Assembly (NCBI GenBank): GCA_905221605.1
Contig: CAJNDS010001147.1
Location: 531,512 to 595,511, forward strand
Direction of reading: 5' to 3'
DNA length: 64,000 bases
Source: Symbiodinium natans
Lineage: Eukaryota > Sar > Dinophyceae > Suessiales > Symbiodiniaceae
Both the position numbers and the translations under genes were made by a program. A model generated the notes under the pieces. The model was not told where the DNA came from, made no database searches, and saw only the letters and a list, made by a program, of their open reading frames with translations. Position 1 is the stretch's first letter. Every line of letters starts with the position of its first letter. Positions 31,676 to 45,818 of the stretch are shown one piece after another.

Positions 31676-34600
31676 AACGTCGAAACTCCCACTACAGATC
31701 TACAGCCTGCCAGATGAGCATGGTGTTGCTGCATTTGTAAATGCAAGAGTTGACCATCCATGGTGGCACCATGCTGGCAATGTTGTTGAACCCAGTATAC
31801 TTGTTGGGACAGCAGGCCTTCAGATGATGATGCTCTCAGGTGGTATCCTCTAGAGTCTACGCAGCTCAGGGGAGGTTGTTGCACCTTATGCCAAGCTGTG
31901 AATTCAACGTCAACTTGAACGTTTCTGTCTTGACCATTTCACCCCTTCTGCATTTCATAGCTGCTGCGGAGTTTTGTGCGCGGCAACGAAGCATGAATTC
32001 CTTACATTTCGATTTGTTGTTCTTGGCCTAAGGTGAGACACCAATGCATTGGGCAGCGTACACCGGCTTTGTGGCAGTCCTTGAGAAACTGATCGAGAAA
32101 CACGCCAACATGGTGGGTTTCCGCAGTTGTCATGCAGTCATCCATGGCAGATGTCCTCTCGGATCAGATTCGTGGCGCTCAGCTGCCCGCAGGATTCTGA
32201 AGACAACCTGGGCTTGGGTCTTGGAAAGCCATCAAGCCGCTTCAAACAAGCACAAGGGGCTTAGCAGCTGAGCAATTTAGCCCATGTCTCAAGGAGAGAG
32301 GCCTCTTCACAAGGCGGCTCGGAAGGACCATGATGAGGTCGCCAAAGCTCTGTTGGAGGTCAAAGCCAAGCAGGCCATAATGCACACCACATTGCACGTC
32401 CAGTATGGGGACAGGATCGCAAGACTCAGCAAGTATCCAGAACTCCTGGTTTGAAGGAATGTGCAGGCGAAGGTTTGTTTGATGTTTTCAACGATCCTTT
32501 CAAAACCCAAAGCCAATTATTTCTTGGGCTTTGATATTGCCCCTGTGCTTAGAGGTTCATGGGTAGGTGCCCCAGTTCCCTACCTTCTTGGTGTGTGCTG
32601 GGAGCATGGCTTACGATGCTAGCCGTTGGTATTCAGGATCCAGGTTTTAGAGGGTATTTTGTGGGGACTTCCAGTTTCGCGACATGCTGAGGACCATGAA
32701 GCTTCCCAAAACCCCAAACCCCTAGCTAGGCATTCAGCGCGTTCTGACACGCAATGATGAATCCTGAGTCCCGAGGGTTTGCCCTAAGCACGTCTAAGCA
32801 CTGAGACCTGTGTCCGATGTGGGCTGGAGGCAGAAGCCGGGGTTCATACTTCAGGGCTTAGGGCAATCGAAACCCCACATCTTACGCTCAACCATCCTTC
32901 ACCCTTGAACCTGCTTTTTGTACTTTCAAAACCTAAGCCCGAGGTCCTTTTGCCCTCTTTGCCCAACCTCAAAGTGGTGTGCAGAGAGGGAAGTCTCGCA
33001 GGATGCTGTCACCATCAAAGGCCACGGCCCCAGTACAGTCCACCAAAGGGTAGTTTTTGCAAGAAACGAGATGACATGAAGAGCCGCGACTAATTGGAAA
33101 CGCTTGCGCGCGCGGCCTCGTGGCAGCCGGGCAAGCCACGGGATGTGCATGTCGGCAATCCAAGCGGTGCATCTCGGAATTTCCAGTCCACATGGGGTTG
33201 CAGATGTGGAAAGCGACCGAGGGTCGAGGCAAAAGACGCCGGCGAGCACCTGCAGCACATGCCTCCTGGCCGTCGAGGCGAATGCCTACGGTGTCAGCAA
33301 GCGGTGCGCAACCATCGGCAGTTGTGCTCGTGCTTGTTGCCAAGTGAAGTGGTGGGAGCTACCAAGAAGGCGGCAAAGAGAGGGTTTCCCCACCAGCGAA
33401 ATGGAAGGGCCTTGCGATCTAACAAGATCGTGCTGCGGGGCAAATATGGATGGAATGTTTGAAGGCGGTGCAGGTTTTGCGGGGTCCAGGGGCCCAGGCA
33501 AAAGGAACAGTCCTCTGAAAACGGCGAGAAGGAGACAGACGCTTTCCGGCCGGAGGCCGAGGTGAACTACACCACAAGGCTAGGAGAGGGCTTAAGGTGG
33601 CCAGATTCATTGACAGGTAAGCTCCGTCCAGCGTGAGCGATGTAATGACTTCCTCAGTCACTACCCTCGCCTCAGAAATTGAGTCAGCCTGGAGTCATCC
33701 TTGATTACGAGAAGACACATTGCTTCTCTGGCTCTCGTGTTTTTTCTTCGTGTTTCGTTTCTCACTTCTTGATTTCGCGTACTGTGCTTCACTTCGTTTA
33801 CAGTATTCGTTCGCTCTCTTCTAGGGAGCCTGTGGGCCAAGCGAGTTGTTGCCAGCGATTCAGATGCTGTTGACTTGGCGGGACAACTGCCAATTGGGGC
33901 CGACCGGGACGCCAGGCTGGATGGGGCCCATGTCTGAAAGTTTGTGCAAGACAACGTTGATTGTTTGCGTCGGGTACAGGCGTGGATCCTGGGAAGACAT
34001 GCAAGGTGGAAGCCCTTGTCGCACAGTGCAATGCCTCCATTGCGCTGCAGCAGGCCTTGCCAGTCAGCCCCGTCGCTGTCCGGCAGCAGCAGCTGCCCTC
34101 TGCCCTGGATGAGGTTGAAAGGGAAGTCCTGCTTGCCGCGGCTCCCGACGAGGCTTCCCGTGCCCACCTCCGCCTTGCTGCCGAACCTGGGGCTGGTTCC
34201 TGGTTGTCATCCCGTCCTGCTGACGACCTCGGCCTTGTCCGACGCTGCCTCTGAAGAGTATTGCCCCCTGTCGGTGTGATGGACTGCCATGGTGATCATG
34301 CCCTTGCGTGCCCGTGTGGTGGCGATCGCATCAAACGCCACAACCGCCTGCGTACTGCTTTAGCTGCCAGTGCCATTGCGGCGGGCCTGTCCCCAGAAGT
34401 CGAGAAGGCTGGTCTGCTACTGGCCCGTCCAACTGAGCTTGGCTTCTGCGAGGCTGGCGCCGCTGTTGCTGTGCAGGGTCGGTGGCCCACTGATGTGTTT
34501 GTGTTTGTTGCGCGCTGGGGCCTCCGCGGTCCAGCACCTTTCGACCTCGCGGTCACGAGCGGGCTTCGGGGTGGGTCTCTTGCAGCTTCTGCCGCTGATG

Positions 34601-37600
34601 GCTCCGTGCCTGTGCCATTTACGAGGAGCGCAAATGCACTGGCTTCTGCAGCGTTATGCAAGGAGTCAGTGCCGAAACAAAACCGTAGACTCGCCGTAAA
34701 CTCGCTTAAGCAAGCTCTCTTTCTTCGTTTTTGTTTCTTTTTGGATGGTAGGCTCAGTAATTAGACCTGCTGATCCTGCTCTTGTGGAACAAATTGCAGA
34801 CGCGTGGCCATGAGGTCAGACGCCCCTGCATTTGGCAGCCCTTTGTGGCAGTCCTCAAGTTGTCCAAACGCTGGTGGGCAACGATGCGGGGCAGGTGCAT
34901 CACGCACTCAAGCCTTGGCTTGTTCATACTGTGTTTGGATAGATGGTTAGCTCGACAGGAGGGAGTGTAATGGGCCCAGGTACCTGTTCCTTTTGTTGAT
35001 TCCTCCCGACTGAGCCCACATCTCGCAGCCAGCGTGATGGTGCAGTTTTCATCCTTTTGTAATTGACATGATTACTTGCCATAATCACAGTAGCAAAGTA
35101 GGTTGCTGCACGAGGAAGCAGCCCCACCCTGAGGTGAAACAAGTCAGCATGGATAATGGCGTGAGTGCAGGACTAGTAGGACTGTGTTATAGCAGAGCAC
35201 TCCTGATTGTGAATTGTGCCCTGACCTGATCTTATGCGTGCTCATGTGCGCAGGGGATGTTGGATGAGAATGGTGCTTGGGTTGCAATAGCGCGAATCCT
35301 GTCGAAAACGCTTCGGAGGCTATCTTGGTGCTGAGCCCAAACAGGTTGCTCGGAATCTGCAAAGGTTCATGATCGGCATGATATCTGGGGGAGTACGGGT
35401 CGTTTAAGACATGTAGCCTAGCAGGTCCCAGCTGTGGCACACTTCATGCAGGGTATTGCAGGGTTGTGGAGGCAGTGTGCAGCGTGCAATGGCAACTTCT
35501 CGTCATGTTGCTTTCAACATCTTAATATTCCTGTATGTTCAAGCTTCGAGACCACTTGTGCCATCGGAACTATCACTCTACGGCAGACCACACAGAATTA
35601 TGGCAACCTTCCACATCGTTGAATTTCGGACCCTCCAAGGAGATGCGCCTATTCACTTGGCTGCAGCCAGGGGGCGTGCAGCAATTGTGCAGTTTCTCAT
35701 TGCCCACAAGGCGTCGCGCGGCAGGGAGGGCAGTTGTTCTTAATGTCATGGCTCATGATCGCAGTTATTGCATTTTTTACTTGACATAAAATGTGACTCA
35801 TTCTAGCATCGTTCCATTGCTGCTTACTTGCACGGCGATGGTTACCTTGTCATGATCGCGGCTCGATGAGCGATTTGTCGCATGTTCTTCCGTGGTGTGG
35901 TGGCAAACTCTACGTGGAGCACGATGCACTTTAATCTGCACGTCGGTGCTGCGATAGATCGGTGATACTGATGCTGTCTGCGTAGGTCGTAATGGAGGAG
36001 GTCAGTAACCTGTTATTCAGCTTGCTGGATCGGTAGCTAATGGTAGCTAGTTCAGGTGCAATCCTTGGGACTCTCACCGGTTCGACAGGTTCCGGCGGCT
36101 TCAGTTCTCCGAACAAGTCGATATTCAACCTGGATCGTCCGTCAACTCGTCTTCGCCGTCTTCTCCTTACTGGTAGCGTTTGCCATGAGGTAGGCAAAAA
36201 GGCACGATGTCGAAATTGGTCCCAGTATGAGTTGGCCAAGCCGCAGTGGCATTCATCGGCAGTGCGCCACCTCCGAGGATCTGTCCAATCATCTAGATCT
36301 TCCTTGGTGGATTGATACAAGTGTAGGTGAGACTCTTCAGTCAGCGCTACCGTTCCCTGTGGACCTTGTGTGCGCCGCGCATCTCCCCTTGCACCCCTGC
36401 AGAGTGGCAGAGTGTCCCTGGATGATGTCCCTGGAGTTCACATGATCAGAGAATCGCAGAGTATCCCTGGTGCACCCGCACCCAGAGAATCCCGCAAAGT
36501 AGCCCTCGAGTGTCGCAAAGCATCACTGGAGTGCCCCCAAGGTATCGTGCAGAGAATCCATCAGAGTACCCCTTTTGAGTGCCCACGAAAAAGAATGCCA
36601 CAGAAAATCTGGCAGAGAATCTGTGGATGAGGCATGGCTATCAGCATCTTTGGCTGGAGCGAGCTCGAATACAATGATAGTCGTCCCATGTGAAGCAGAC
36701 TCAGTAGTCTGGCAACAAAGTTCCTGTGCAGGAGGACCCAGATCGGCATGGTGGGCGATCCCAGCCTCCCCATGCAGAAAGGGGGAAAAATTCGGGGGTG
36801 GTCTGTCCTTGCACCAAACAGGCATGAGCTACTCCGTTTGTGAAACGCCTGGCTAGTTGTAGCAATTTAAGCCGTCGGCTGCTGCTCGAGCTATTCTGCC
36901 CTAGTACAAATTGCAACTGCAGTATTGCAAATTGTCAGCTGAGGCAGAACACCACTTCACATAGCATCCATGAAGGGCCACAGGAAGCTGGCCAAACTTT
37001 TGCTACACGAGCGCTGCAACAAGGCAGGGGGGGGGCATCGAGATGGCAAGCCATGCACACAGTTTGTAGTTCAGGTGCCACATAGATGCAGCCTTCATTA
37101 GTCATCAATCCCACGCATTCACCCAAGCGCATCCCAACAGTTGTGGATTTCAATCTCAAGTTTGCAGCGTGCGCGTTCTTGACTCCGACTCTCAAACCTG
37201 TACACCTTTGACAGCTTCCAGTTTGACACAGTATGGGCACATTGGATGCTTCACACACGCCTTCAAGCACAACCTGGAATTGTCATGCCCGCAGGAAGTC
37301 ACTGACGGCGAGGGTGTGGTCCCTAGATTTCCGCAGGGGCTGCAGGAATGGGAGCCTTTGGGTATCATCCAAGTGGAGATATCCTGGAGAATCACTTCTT
37401 CGTTTCACATTTGGTATCTGTGTGGCTTCGCTCTTGACTCTTGCGAGTATGGGATAGCACGCCGACCCACCGAGGCCTAAGACCCATTCATGCGGCGGCA
37501 AGGTGTGGCCATCAGGATGTGCTTGAGGAACTGATCAAAGCTGGCTGCAACAAGGCAGGGCTACAGGGGCGAGGAGTGAAAGGTTTTCTCAACTTGCCTT

Positions 37601-40600
37601 GGGCCATTCAAAGTGTGCAGGAAGCCAAGACAGAGACTGGCACGGGCCCTGGATCCGAGCCAAAGCGCAACAGTCCGAGCAAGCCGAATGCAAAATGTTG
37701 TCGCGACCGGCCTGTCAGCAGCTCCGTATCGACGAATGTGCAGTGTGGGGAGCAGTGGACACGTGCAAGCATCCTCAGCAACAGACAAATTTGGCGCAGC
37801 CAAGATGAAACGGCATTCCACATCGCGGCACGATATGGCCAAGCTGAAGTGGTCAAGTTCCTGCTGCAGCATCAATGCAGCAAGGCCTTCAGTTGGGATT
37901 TTCCAGTGGCACTTGAGATGGATTTCTTCCAAAGCTCACAGGATGTCCACAACTACGATGGCAGGGGCCCAGGATTTTGGCATGGCTGTGTCAAGCTTTG
38001 GGGTAGAAGCGGGGCATGTTTCAACTAACAGATCGGCTCCAGAGGCCCCTGCTAGTAGCAGGCAGAGGCCCCTTGTAAGCCTTGTGTTTGAGAACGCGGG
38101 CCTTTAAAGAGAAAGTCACCCGGCTTCCATGGCGAAAAGCTGCCACAACACCAAAAGACAATACTCTTGCCGGTTTCTGCCCAAGCCCCCCCACATTGAA
38201 TGGCAGCAATTAGCCTTGTGTCACAGCCTGAGCAACTAGGCACTATGGTCAAGTTTTGCGGAGTGCCATCAAGGTCGAGTGAATCGTTCCGTGGGTCGTC
38301 TCATGGCCAGGATTTACTGTACATTTTTCCTTCATTCAGATCGTTTGGTGGCAAGTGGTGGGCTTCAGTACCAGTTCTCTCATTCATCGTTCCAATGCCA
38401 ATGCTCATGTGATAGGCATTTGTCAGAATCACTTGTTCCATTTCATTATGCATCCATACAGAAGCCCGAAACTAAGGCTACGTCGGACCTATGGGTAGGT
38501 CTACCCTAGGCCTACGGGTAGCCTATGTACAGGCCTACGTAGAGGCTATGCGACGCTACCTTTCGGCCTATCCGTAGGCCTACGAGTGGGCTACTGGTAG
38601 GCCTCCCTGTAGGCCTACCAGTCGCCTATTGACAGGCCTACCAGTAGGGCGGTAGGCCTACCCGTAGGCCTACGGATAGGCTACAGGCAGGCCTATCCGT
38701 AGGTCCAGGAGGACTCGAGACTGCTCCCTAAATTCTCGACCCGAGACATCATGTGCATCCGTAAAAGAAATCACGCGCGCATGGACTCTTAGGCCATCCT
38801 TTTTGTGCCCGAGCCCCAGCCCCGAGATCATCACTACTACTATGCCTCGACTACGTATAAGCCTGCGGGTAGGGCTGCCGGTCGCCTACCTACCGGTAGC
38901 CTACCCGTAGGCCTGCGGGTCGGCCTATAGATAGCTTACTTATAGGCCTGCGACCAGGCCTACCGGTAGCATACCTACACGCCTATGGGCAGGCCTACCG
39001 GTAGCCTACCCATAGGCCTACGGGTAGGCCTGCCGGTAGCCTACCCGTAGGCCTACGGATAGGCCTACCGGCAGCCTACCCGCAGGCCTACGGGTAGGCC
39101 TACGCGTAGGCTGCCCGTGGCCCTTTGATACGTCTACGGGTAGGCCACACGAGGGCCTACGGATAGGCCTACGCGTAGGCTGCCGCAGACTCTACCGACA
39201 GGCCTACGCGTAGCCGGCCGTAGGCCCTACAGCTAGGGCTACGGGTAGCCTATACGTTTGGGCTTCTTTACCTATGCATCAGGATATTCGACAGTGGAAC
39301 TTCTCGGTCTGATGCAATAGCGGCAATCGCTTACGACTGCCGCAAACGAACGGTGCATCTCAATCCCCCTAAGCATGTTCTGGACTTCTTCCTGGCCTGT
39401 AGTGATGCGGCAATGCACTGTCATTGCGATTGCATGGATGCAGCGCTTGTCCAACATGCTTAGAGATTGCATTCTTTCTCCTTCTGAGCTATCTCAAAGC
39501 ATCGTGTATACAGATTACTCGGCCTCGCAGTCACGTCATCCTTCCTGGCCACAGTCTCGTGTCCTTCTCGGTGCTTCTGCCAAATCTCGCGTCGAACCTG
39601 AATTCGGTCTACAGTCTACAGCCACAGACTTGAGGCCTGGTTGATGCTGGGTTCATGATCATGAGTTGTGTGGTTTGATCCTGCACACACTAGTAGTCTG
39701 CGAGCCTGCTTGAATACTCACACAAAACTCGTCACGCGCACTTGGCGACGACGTCAACTTGGCCTGCTGCTGTGGCGCTTGGATCGCAGCCGCGTAGTGC
39801 TGTTTGAGGATTGGGCCGCAAACTGTTCACAGCGCTATCCTCACATCCTGTTGTCCAGGAACAGGTTTCGACTCACATGCAGCTAGCACTTCTCAATCCT
39901 GGCTTGTGTGCCGCCGCGGGCACAGTCCTGACATTGCTTTGTGTGCCACCGGCCGACTCAGGTCTACAACCTATTCATGTGGCAGCAAAGTACGGACATA
40001 AGGAGGTGGTTCTGCTTCTCCACAACAGCACTCACGAGGCAGGGACACTATAGCGGAGTCAGGGCAAAGAGGTTTCAAGGTCTTCAGCAGCCTCTCAGAG
40101 CACTCGCCGTGCAGGCAAACAAAACGAAGAATGGCGTGGGCCCTCGAACTTCACGCAGGGCAGATTCAGTGCCAAGGAACTGTACTTTCTGCCTGAACAG
40201 GACTAGGAAGAGTACGTTTGCTGGATTTCCGGTGGATGAGGGCAGGGCCTAGTGCCATCGCAAGCTTGTTTTCTGGCCTTCTTGCGGCGAAGATTGAGGC
40301 GCACTGCTGCTCAAGCTGAACTGTGGTCGAACGCCTGTTGGCTAAGGCCAAAGCCACCTACACATTGCGGCGCTGTATGGGAAGTTGGACGTGGTCAGCT
40401 TGCGTCTGGCAAACTTCAACAAGGCATTCCCATGAAGCAAAGCAGGTGCGTGTTGGTTTGACATTCTGGTGTTTTGTTTTTTTGTTTGCATGCAGGACAT
40501 AACGGACTCGGATGGCGCTGGCCTCAGGCACAGAAGGGGTTTGCCGCCTTGAAACTTGAGCAGGTTTCAGGTTCCCTAGGCTCGCAAGTCAGACCCACAC

Positions 40601-43600
40601 AAGTGGCCGGTGCGTATGGAAACCTCCACGCATTCCAATCGCCAAGGCAGAACGCCGCTTCATTTGGCAGCCTTGGAGGGCCGGTTGGATGTGGTCACAG
40701 AACTTCTGCTTCAAAGGTGTGCGGTGGTGGGGGCCCTCGGGTTTGAAGGTTCTGAGTCCGAACGCAACCGGAGGTAGCTTTCCAAGAAACCTAGCCAAAA
40801 AAGCACATCTCTGAGAGTCGGCGACAGGATGTGGCAGACAGATATGGCATGGGCCTCGGAGAGGGGGCCTGCGCGTGTCTGCAGTTGGTTTGTATAGAAA
40901 CATCTGCCAAGGTCAGCAGCCGCTTCATTTGGGAATCGTCGAAGGGCACTGTAAAGTGGTCGAGAAGCTCATACAGGAAAGGTGCAGCAAGGCAGGGTGA
41001 AGAGCCTTAGCAGGATGATGCCAACATCAGCTAGACCACTTCAATTCTCTGTGTGTGGTCAAAGGGCAGAGTTCTTTTGACACTGAAAGTTGCCATTCCT
41101 GCAACCCAGTCCTGTTCGTAGCGTTCCACAGCTTGGCTTTTCTGGGCTGTATCAAATGGGTGTTCATAATTGTTGAAGTGGTTGGTTCTTTTGATTTGTT
41201 GGGAGGCCATGCTTGGTCTTCTCCGTGTCGTTCCAGATGCCTTTTGCGCCACAAGAACTGCTTCTGTACTAGTTGCTGCTGTCTGAAAGTACTGCATTCA
41301 CATGCTCAAGGGGTTTCTTTTCGTTACCCCCCCTTTGCCACAGACACGGCAGCGATGGGACATCAGCTGCACTTTCTTAGATGCGGTCGGTAGCCTTCTC
41401 TCAGGATCTCCACGCAATCAAGCTCAAGAACTCAAGACAGGAAGACCGGGCCCTATACTTTTACACCCCTCCCTGACCTAAACACCATCGCAAGGCCACA
41501 CAAAGGCTCCTCGACGGTCTCTTTGGAGTGCGGTAAACAGAACTAAGCCTTGAACGCGCATCCACCGCGAACGATGCGCAGGCAAGGCTGGGCAGCCCCA
41601 CGGGTCTTAGGGTACCCCCTATCCGGGAACTTTGAAACCCCGGCTCTTCCTACGTCGGTATGCTGGGACCCCAAGGGTTGGGCAGTCGTCGTAAAGATGC
41701 ACCTCCCCCCTATGCCGCATCATGGTCGGTCATCACAACCTCCTCACCAATTCCCACACGTGCAATTGGAGGAGCAGGTACTGCAGCAATTGAGGTCGTT
41801 ACAGTTTGCTCTTGCGTGCTCGTGATACCAGAAAGTTCAAAGGCACGATATCGCGTCTGAAGCTCCGGATCAAGTTTAAAGTGAACAGGGCATCGTCACA
41901 AGTAGGCGCCGCCATGTAGCGCGTGTGGAGCGAGACTTGTTCCATGCCGAATGGGAGCACGCTCGTTGTGCACACGAGGAGATGGAGCCCGGAGCCCCTT
42001 CTGCCTCGGATCCCCATGAATTCCCCTCAGGTGGTTGGTGGGGTGTTTGGCTCTCGACACCAACTCGGCCTGGCAAGTTCAGCGCAGAGCGCGCCTGGCC
42101 TTTACCTGCTCGACGGTGTGTTGGGGGTGGCCTGGAGCGGACTGGCCCTGGTGCTCCTCATTGCGGTAGTGTGCGGCCTGGTCTGTGTGTGTGCCCTCTG
42201 CGCCTTATTTTCAGATCTATCCAAGAATCTAGAAAGTTGAGACAACATGTAAACATCTATTGCGTTTTTTGTTCACGCACCCGGTCACTCACTCACTTGC
42301 GGTCAGACGAGGCTCCGTCGAGGTCCTGTCCTATGTAGGGGGCACGTTTTGTTTTTGTTCGGTACGCGGCTGACCCAGCAAAAACATGCACGGGGCGCTT
42401 TTTCCCGATAGACTGCATGGCAATTTGCCAGCACTCATGCAAGCTGCTCTCAGCTATGCAAAAAAACGCGTTCCCCACGCCCGTATACCAGGCAATGCTG
42501 GTTAACCTGGTGGAGCAGGGGGGACTCACAATGACCCCATGGGTGCGATCGGCTTTGCCATGCCGGCTCAGTTATGGAAGCCTGGCAAACCAGTGAGCAG
42601 CACAGTTCTAGTCACCACTTAAGTGAGTAAACCAGCTAGCCGAGCAAGGCATGCTGGTGGCCTTGTCAGCCCAAGACCCAATCTGGTGGCACCCAACCAG
42701 AGCTTGAGCTGGTGCCCCTGGAACCAGCCCACTGAGAGGGGTAGCTGAGATAGGGTAGGGCAAACCAGGTTCCTGAAGCGGCACTTGGTGCATGTCGGGT
42801 CTGGGCTGCTTGCCTGCTAAGCCTCTCGTCCATAGGCTGGGGACTGGGACCCTGGTTGGAAGGACACCAAAGTCATCTGGTTCTGGGAATTGCAATCACA
42901 TTCCCACAGCACATGTGTCAAGGTGGCATCCTGGTCACACCTGACACACTTGGCACCTTTGCCATGTTTGATGGCCCCTTGCCAGCAAGCTTGCAGAGCA
43001 CTTTTCTCCAAATTCATTGGCTTTTTGAGGACCTTTTTGGGTGTCACCAGGGGCCAAAATTGGTGGGTCCCCTGCCACGCGACCCCCAAAGTGAAAAGCT
43101 AAGTGACCCTAGGCTCACCGGGGTGCTCTGCGAGACTAAGCGGGGTGGCGAGTGGATTCAAACCGAATGCTATGCTTTGAGTGCGTGAACTTTGTGTGTT
43201 TGATTCAGTGGAAGGGACACCAAAAGGGAAGCTTCTGTTTCAGCTTCGCTGCTATATCGTTACCTCCCATATTGTTTGGGGTCTTCGCGGCATTAATTTT
43301 TGTTCGGTATGCGCACGGCCTGGCCGGGCTTGGGTTGGCTTTGTCCAGCGCTTTCTTTGTTCAGCACGTACCCGGTGACTGACTCACTTGCGTAGGGCCG
43401 GAGGAGGCTCTATCTCTCTCAAGGTCCCGTCACGTCCAGGGACATGGTTTTTTTGTTGGGCACGTGGGTGGCCCAGGCGATTTCTTTTTTTTGGAACGCG
43501 CCCGGTCGCTAACTCACGTGCGGGCCGGGGCTCGGGAAGGCTTCGCCGAGACCCTGTCCCCGTTCATGTTGGGCACGCGGCTGACCCAGCAAAAAAAGGA

Positions 43601-45741
43601 AAATGCACGAAAGCCCGAAGGTGTTTTGAGGCTTGTTATCTTGAATGTTCGATCCTATTCAGTTTTGTGTGTCAATGAGTCTGAGTGACATGTGTGATTA
43701 GAGGGGCTAAATAGTGGCTATATGGCCGAACGACGTGAATGCACGTGGCCATTCGTGGTAGAATGGCCCCATGTACGGGGGGGTACACCCAGCCCACCCT
43801 TGGAAGTTCTCGGGGCACTGGGCTATCGAAGATGGCCCAGCCTTCGAGCTGGGGACGGGGCCCGACCACCACATTGAAAAGAAGAATGTCCGAGTGCTAG
43901 CACTGCAGTTCTTCCCGGACCCCTGTCGGTGTTGACGGGGTAGGTGGGAGGGTTACTATTTGACTATTTGGATTGAACTCGTGCGTGTAAAAACGTTGCT
44001 TCCTGGACCCACCTTTCCAGCGAATGAGATGGCGATGCTCTAGCTTCCTGGGCTCCAGGATTTTCCTTTTGATTCGCTTGCGTCAGCTTTTGTCTCCACT
44101 TCAACCTCTCTTCTCGTCACTCTTCCTTATCTCAGCTTTTTAAGGGCCAATCTCCAGGTGGCAGCTGAACAGGAAAAGTTGAGTTAGTCCAGTGCAGTTA
44201 AAAGCCTGCAGGAAGACTCCGTTTTCAAAATCAGGCCGAAAGCAAGATATGTGCTCTTTCATCCGCACATGCATGCTTCCATCTTTCGGCTTTTCCATCT
44301 GGCACTGCAAACCGAAATGTAGTAATCCTTGTTGCGTTTCGTTGACGATTGCAGGATTCGAAAGATTCGGAAGGCATGGTTCTCAGCATTGGCAGGACAA
44401 GTTCGTTGACAAAATGTGTGGGTTTGTTGCCGCAGTTGTGGATTGAGCGGATGTAGGCAGTCGGTTCAGATAGAGCTTGCTTGTGAAAACACGTGGCACT
44501 GCGTTCCGAATGCAGCAAGCTTGAAGAGCAACTGCATGCCAAGTGGCCGATGAATGTACAGTCGCAGCCCAGGCCAAACGCCGCTTCATTTGGCTGCCTG
44601 GGGTGGCCGTCATAATATAGTAGAGCTTCTCCTGACGGAGGGATGTCAGGAGGCGGGACCTTCTTTCTGTCTGTGAAAGTTCCAAGCTACAAAGCAAAGT
44701 GGAGGCAGTGGACAACTATGGCATGGGCCTCGGATCTGTGGCATTGGAGGCAACAGCTGCAGCTTAAGGTTATTTGGTGGGCACCGAAGTTCAAGTTCGT
44801 TTGAGCTGCAAGTTGTCTTTGGCCGCACTTCGCCCTACCTGCTGCTGGTAGACTAGACAACACCGAACTTGCTTCTTAACAGGTGCCCACCAAAGAGCCG
44901 GTCGGAGACATGTTGGGGCCGCCCGTATTTCCATGTTCATACGGCCTCCTTGCATTGACATGAAAAGCGTGCTGGCCGAGAAGACTTGTGGCGTAGCACT
45001 GAAACTTTTTTCACAAGGTTTGTCACATGTCTGCGCAGAAATGCTTCAGGTGATGCGGTGTTAGCCTAGACTTTAGACTCTAGACGTTTCCACCGTGCTG
45101 GGCCAGTACTGTTCGAGTGGAAGCAGGAACACCGGCTAAAGCACTGCTTCCGTGTCTGTCAAACCTGGGAGGGTGGACACTTGCATTGGGTCTGGGCTCC
45201 TTTGAAGATCCAAATGAATGTTAGTCGTGTTGATTGCAACTGGGGTGTGTTGCGCGCGCGTGTTGGGAAGGCTCGAAAATCTTGGGAACGGACAGGGAGC
45301 GTGTCCGGAACAGACCCGGCCCGAGTCGGGGGGGGCCAGTTGTGTTGGCAGCGCTTGTTGGGAACACATGCCTAGCAGGCCCATCATTTAGAAGACGGAG
45401 ACTGTAAACCCAAGTCTGAGTCCCAGAAAGAAAACTTAGACGTGGCATCGGACTGTAAAGTAGGGTTCAGAGTCCAAAACACAAGTAACCCTACACTTTT
45501 GCGCCGGCTTAAAGAAGATTACGGAGCATGGGGGCTGTTCTCGGCACACCTCTCTCAGTGCGTGCACAGCCCGCCGTTCCGGACTCAGCCCCCCCGAGGT
45601 GTCCAACACCTGGCTCGGCCCCTCCCGTGTTCAACACGCTGCTCCCAACGCGTGTAACCGACTCGCCCTTCATCCAGATCCAAATCTTTCAGCAGCATGA
45701 GATCAGTGACAGAAACGTCCCGAAGCGGCCAGGGACTGCAG

Positions 45742-45818
<77 letters not shown>

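Noticed and set aside
38470-39255. CRISPR-like palindromic repeats
   Set aside because: Imperfect contiguous palindromic words without spacers or cas genes.
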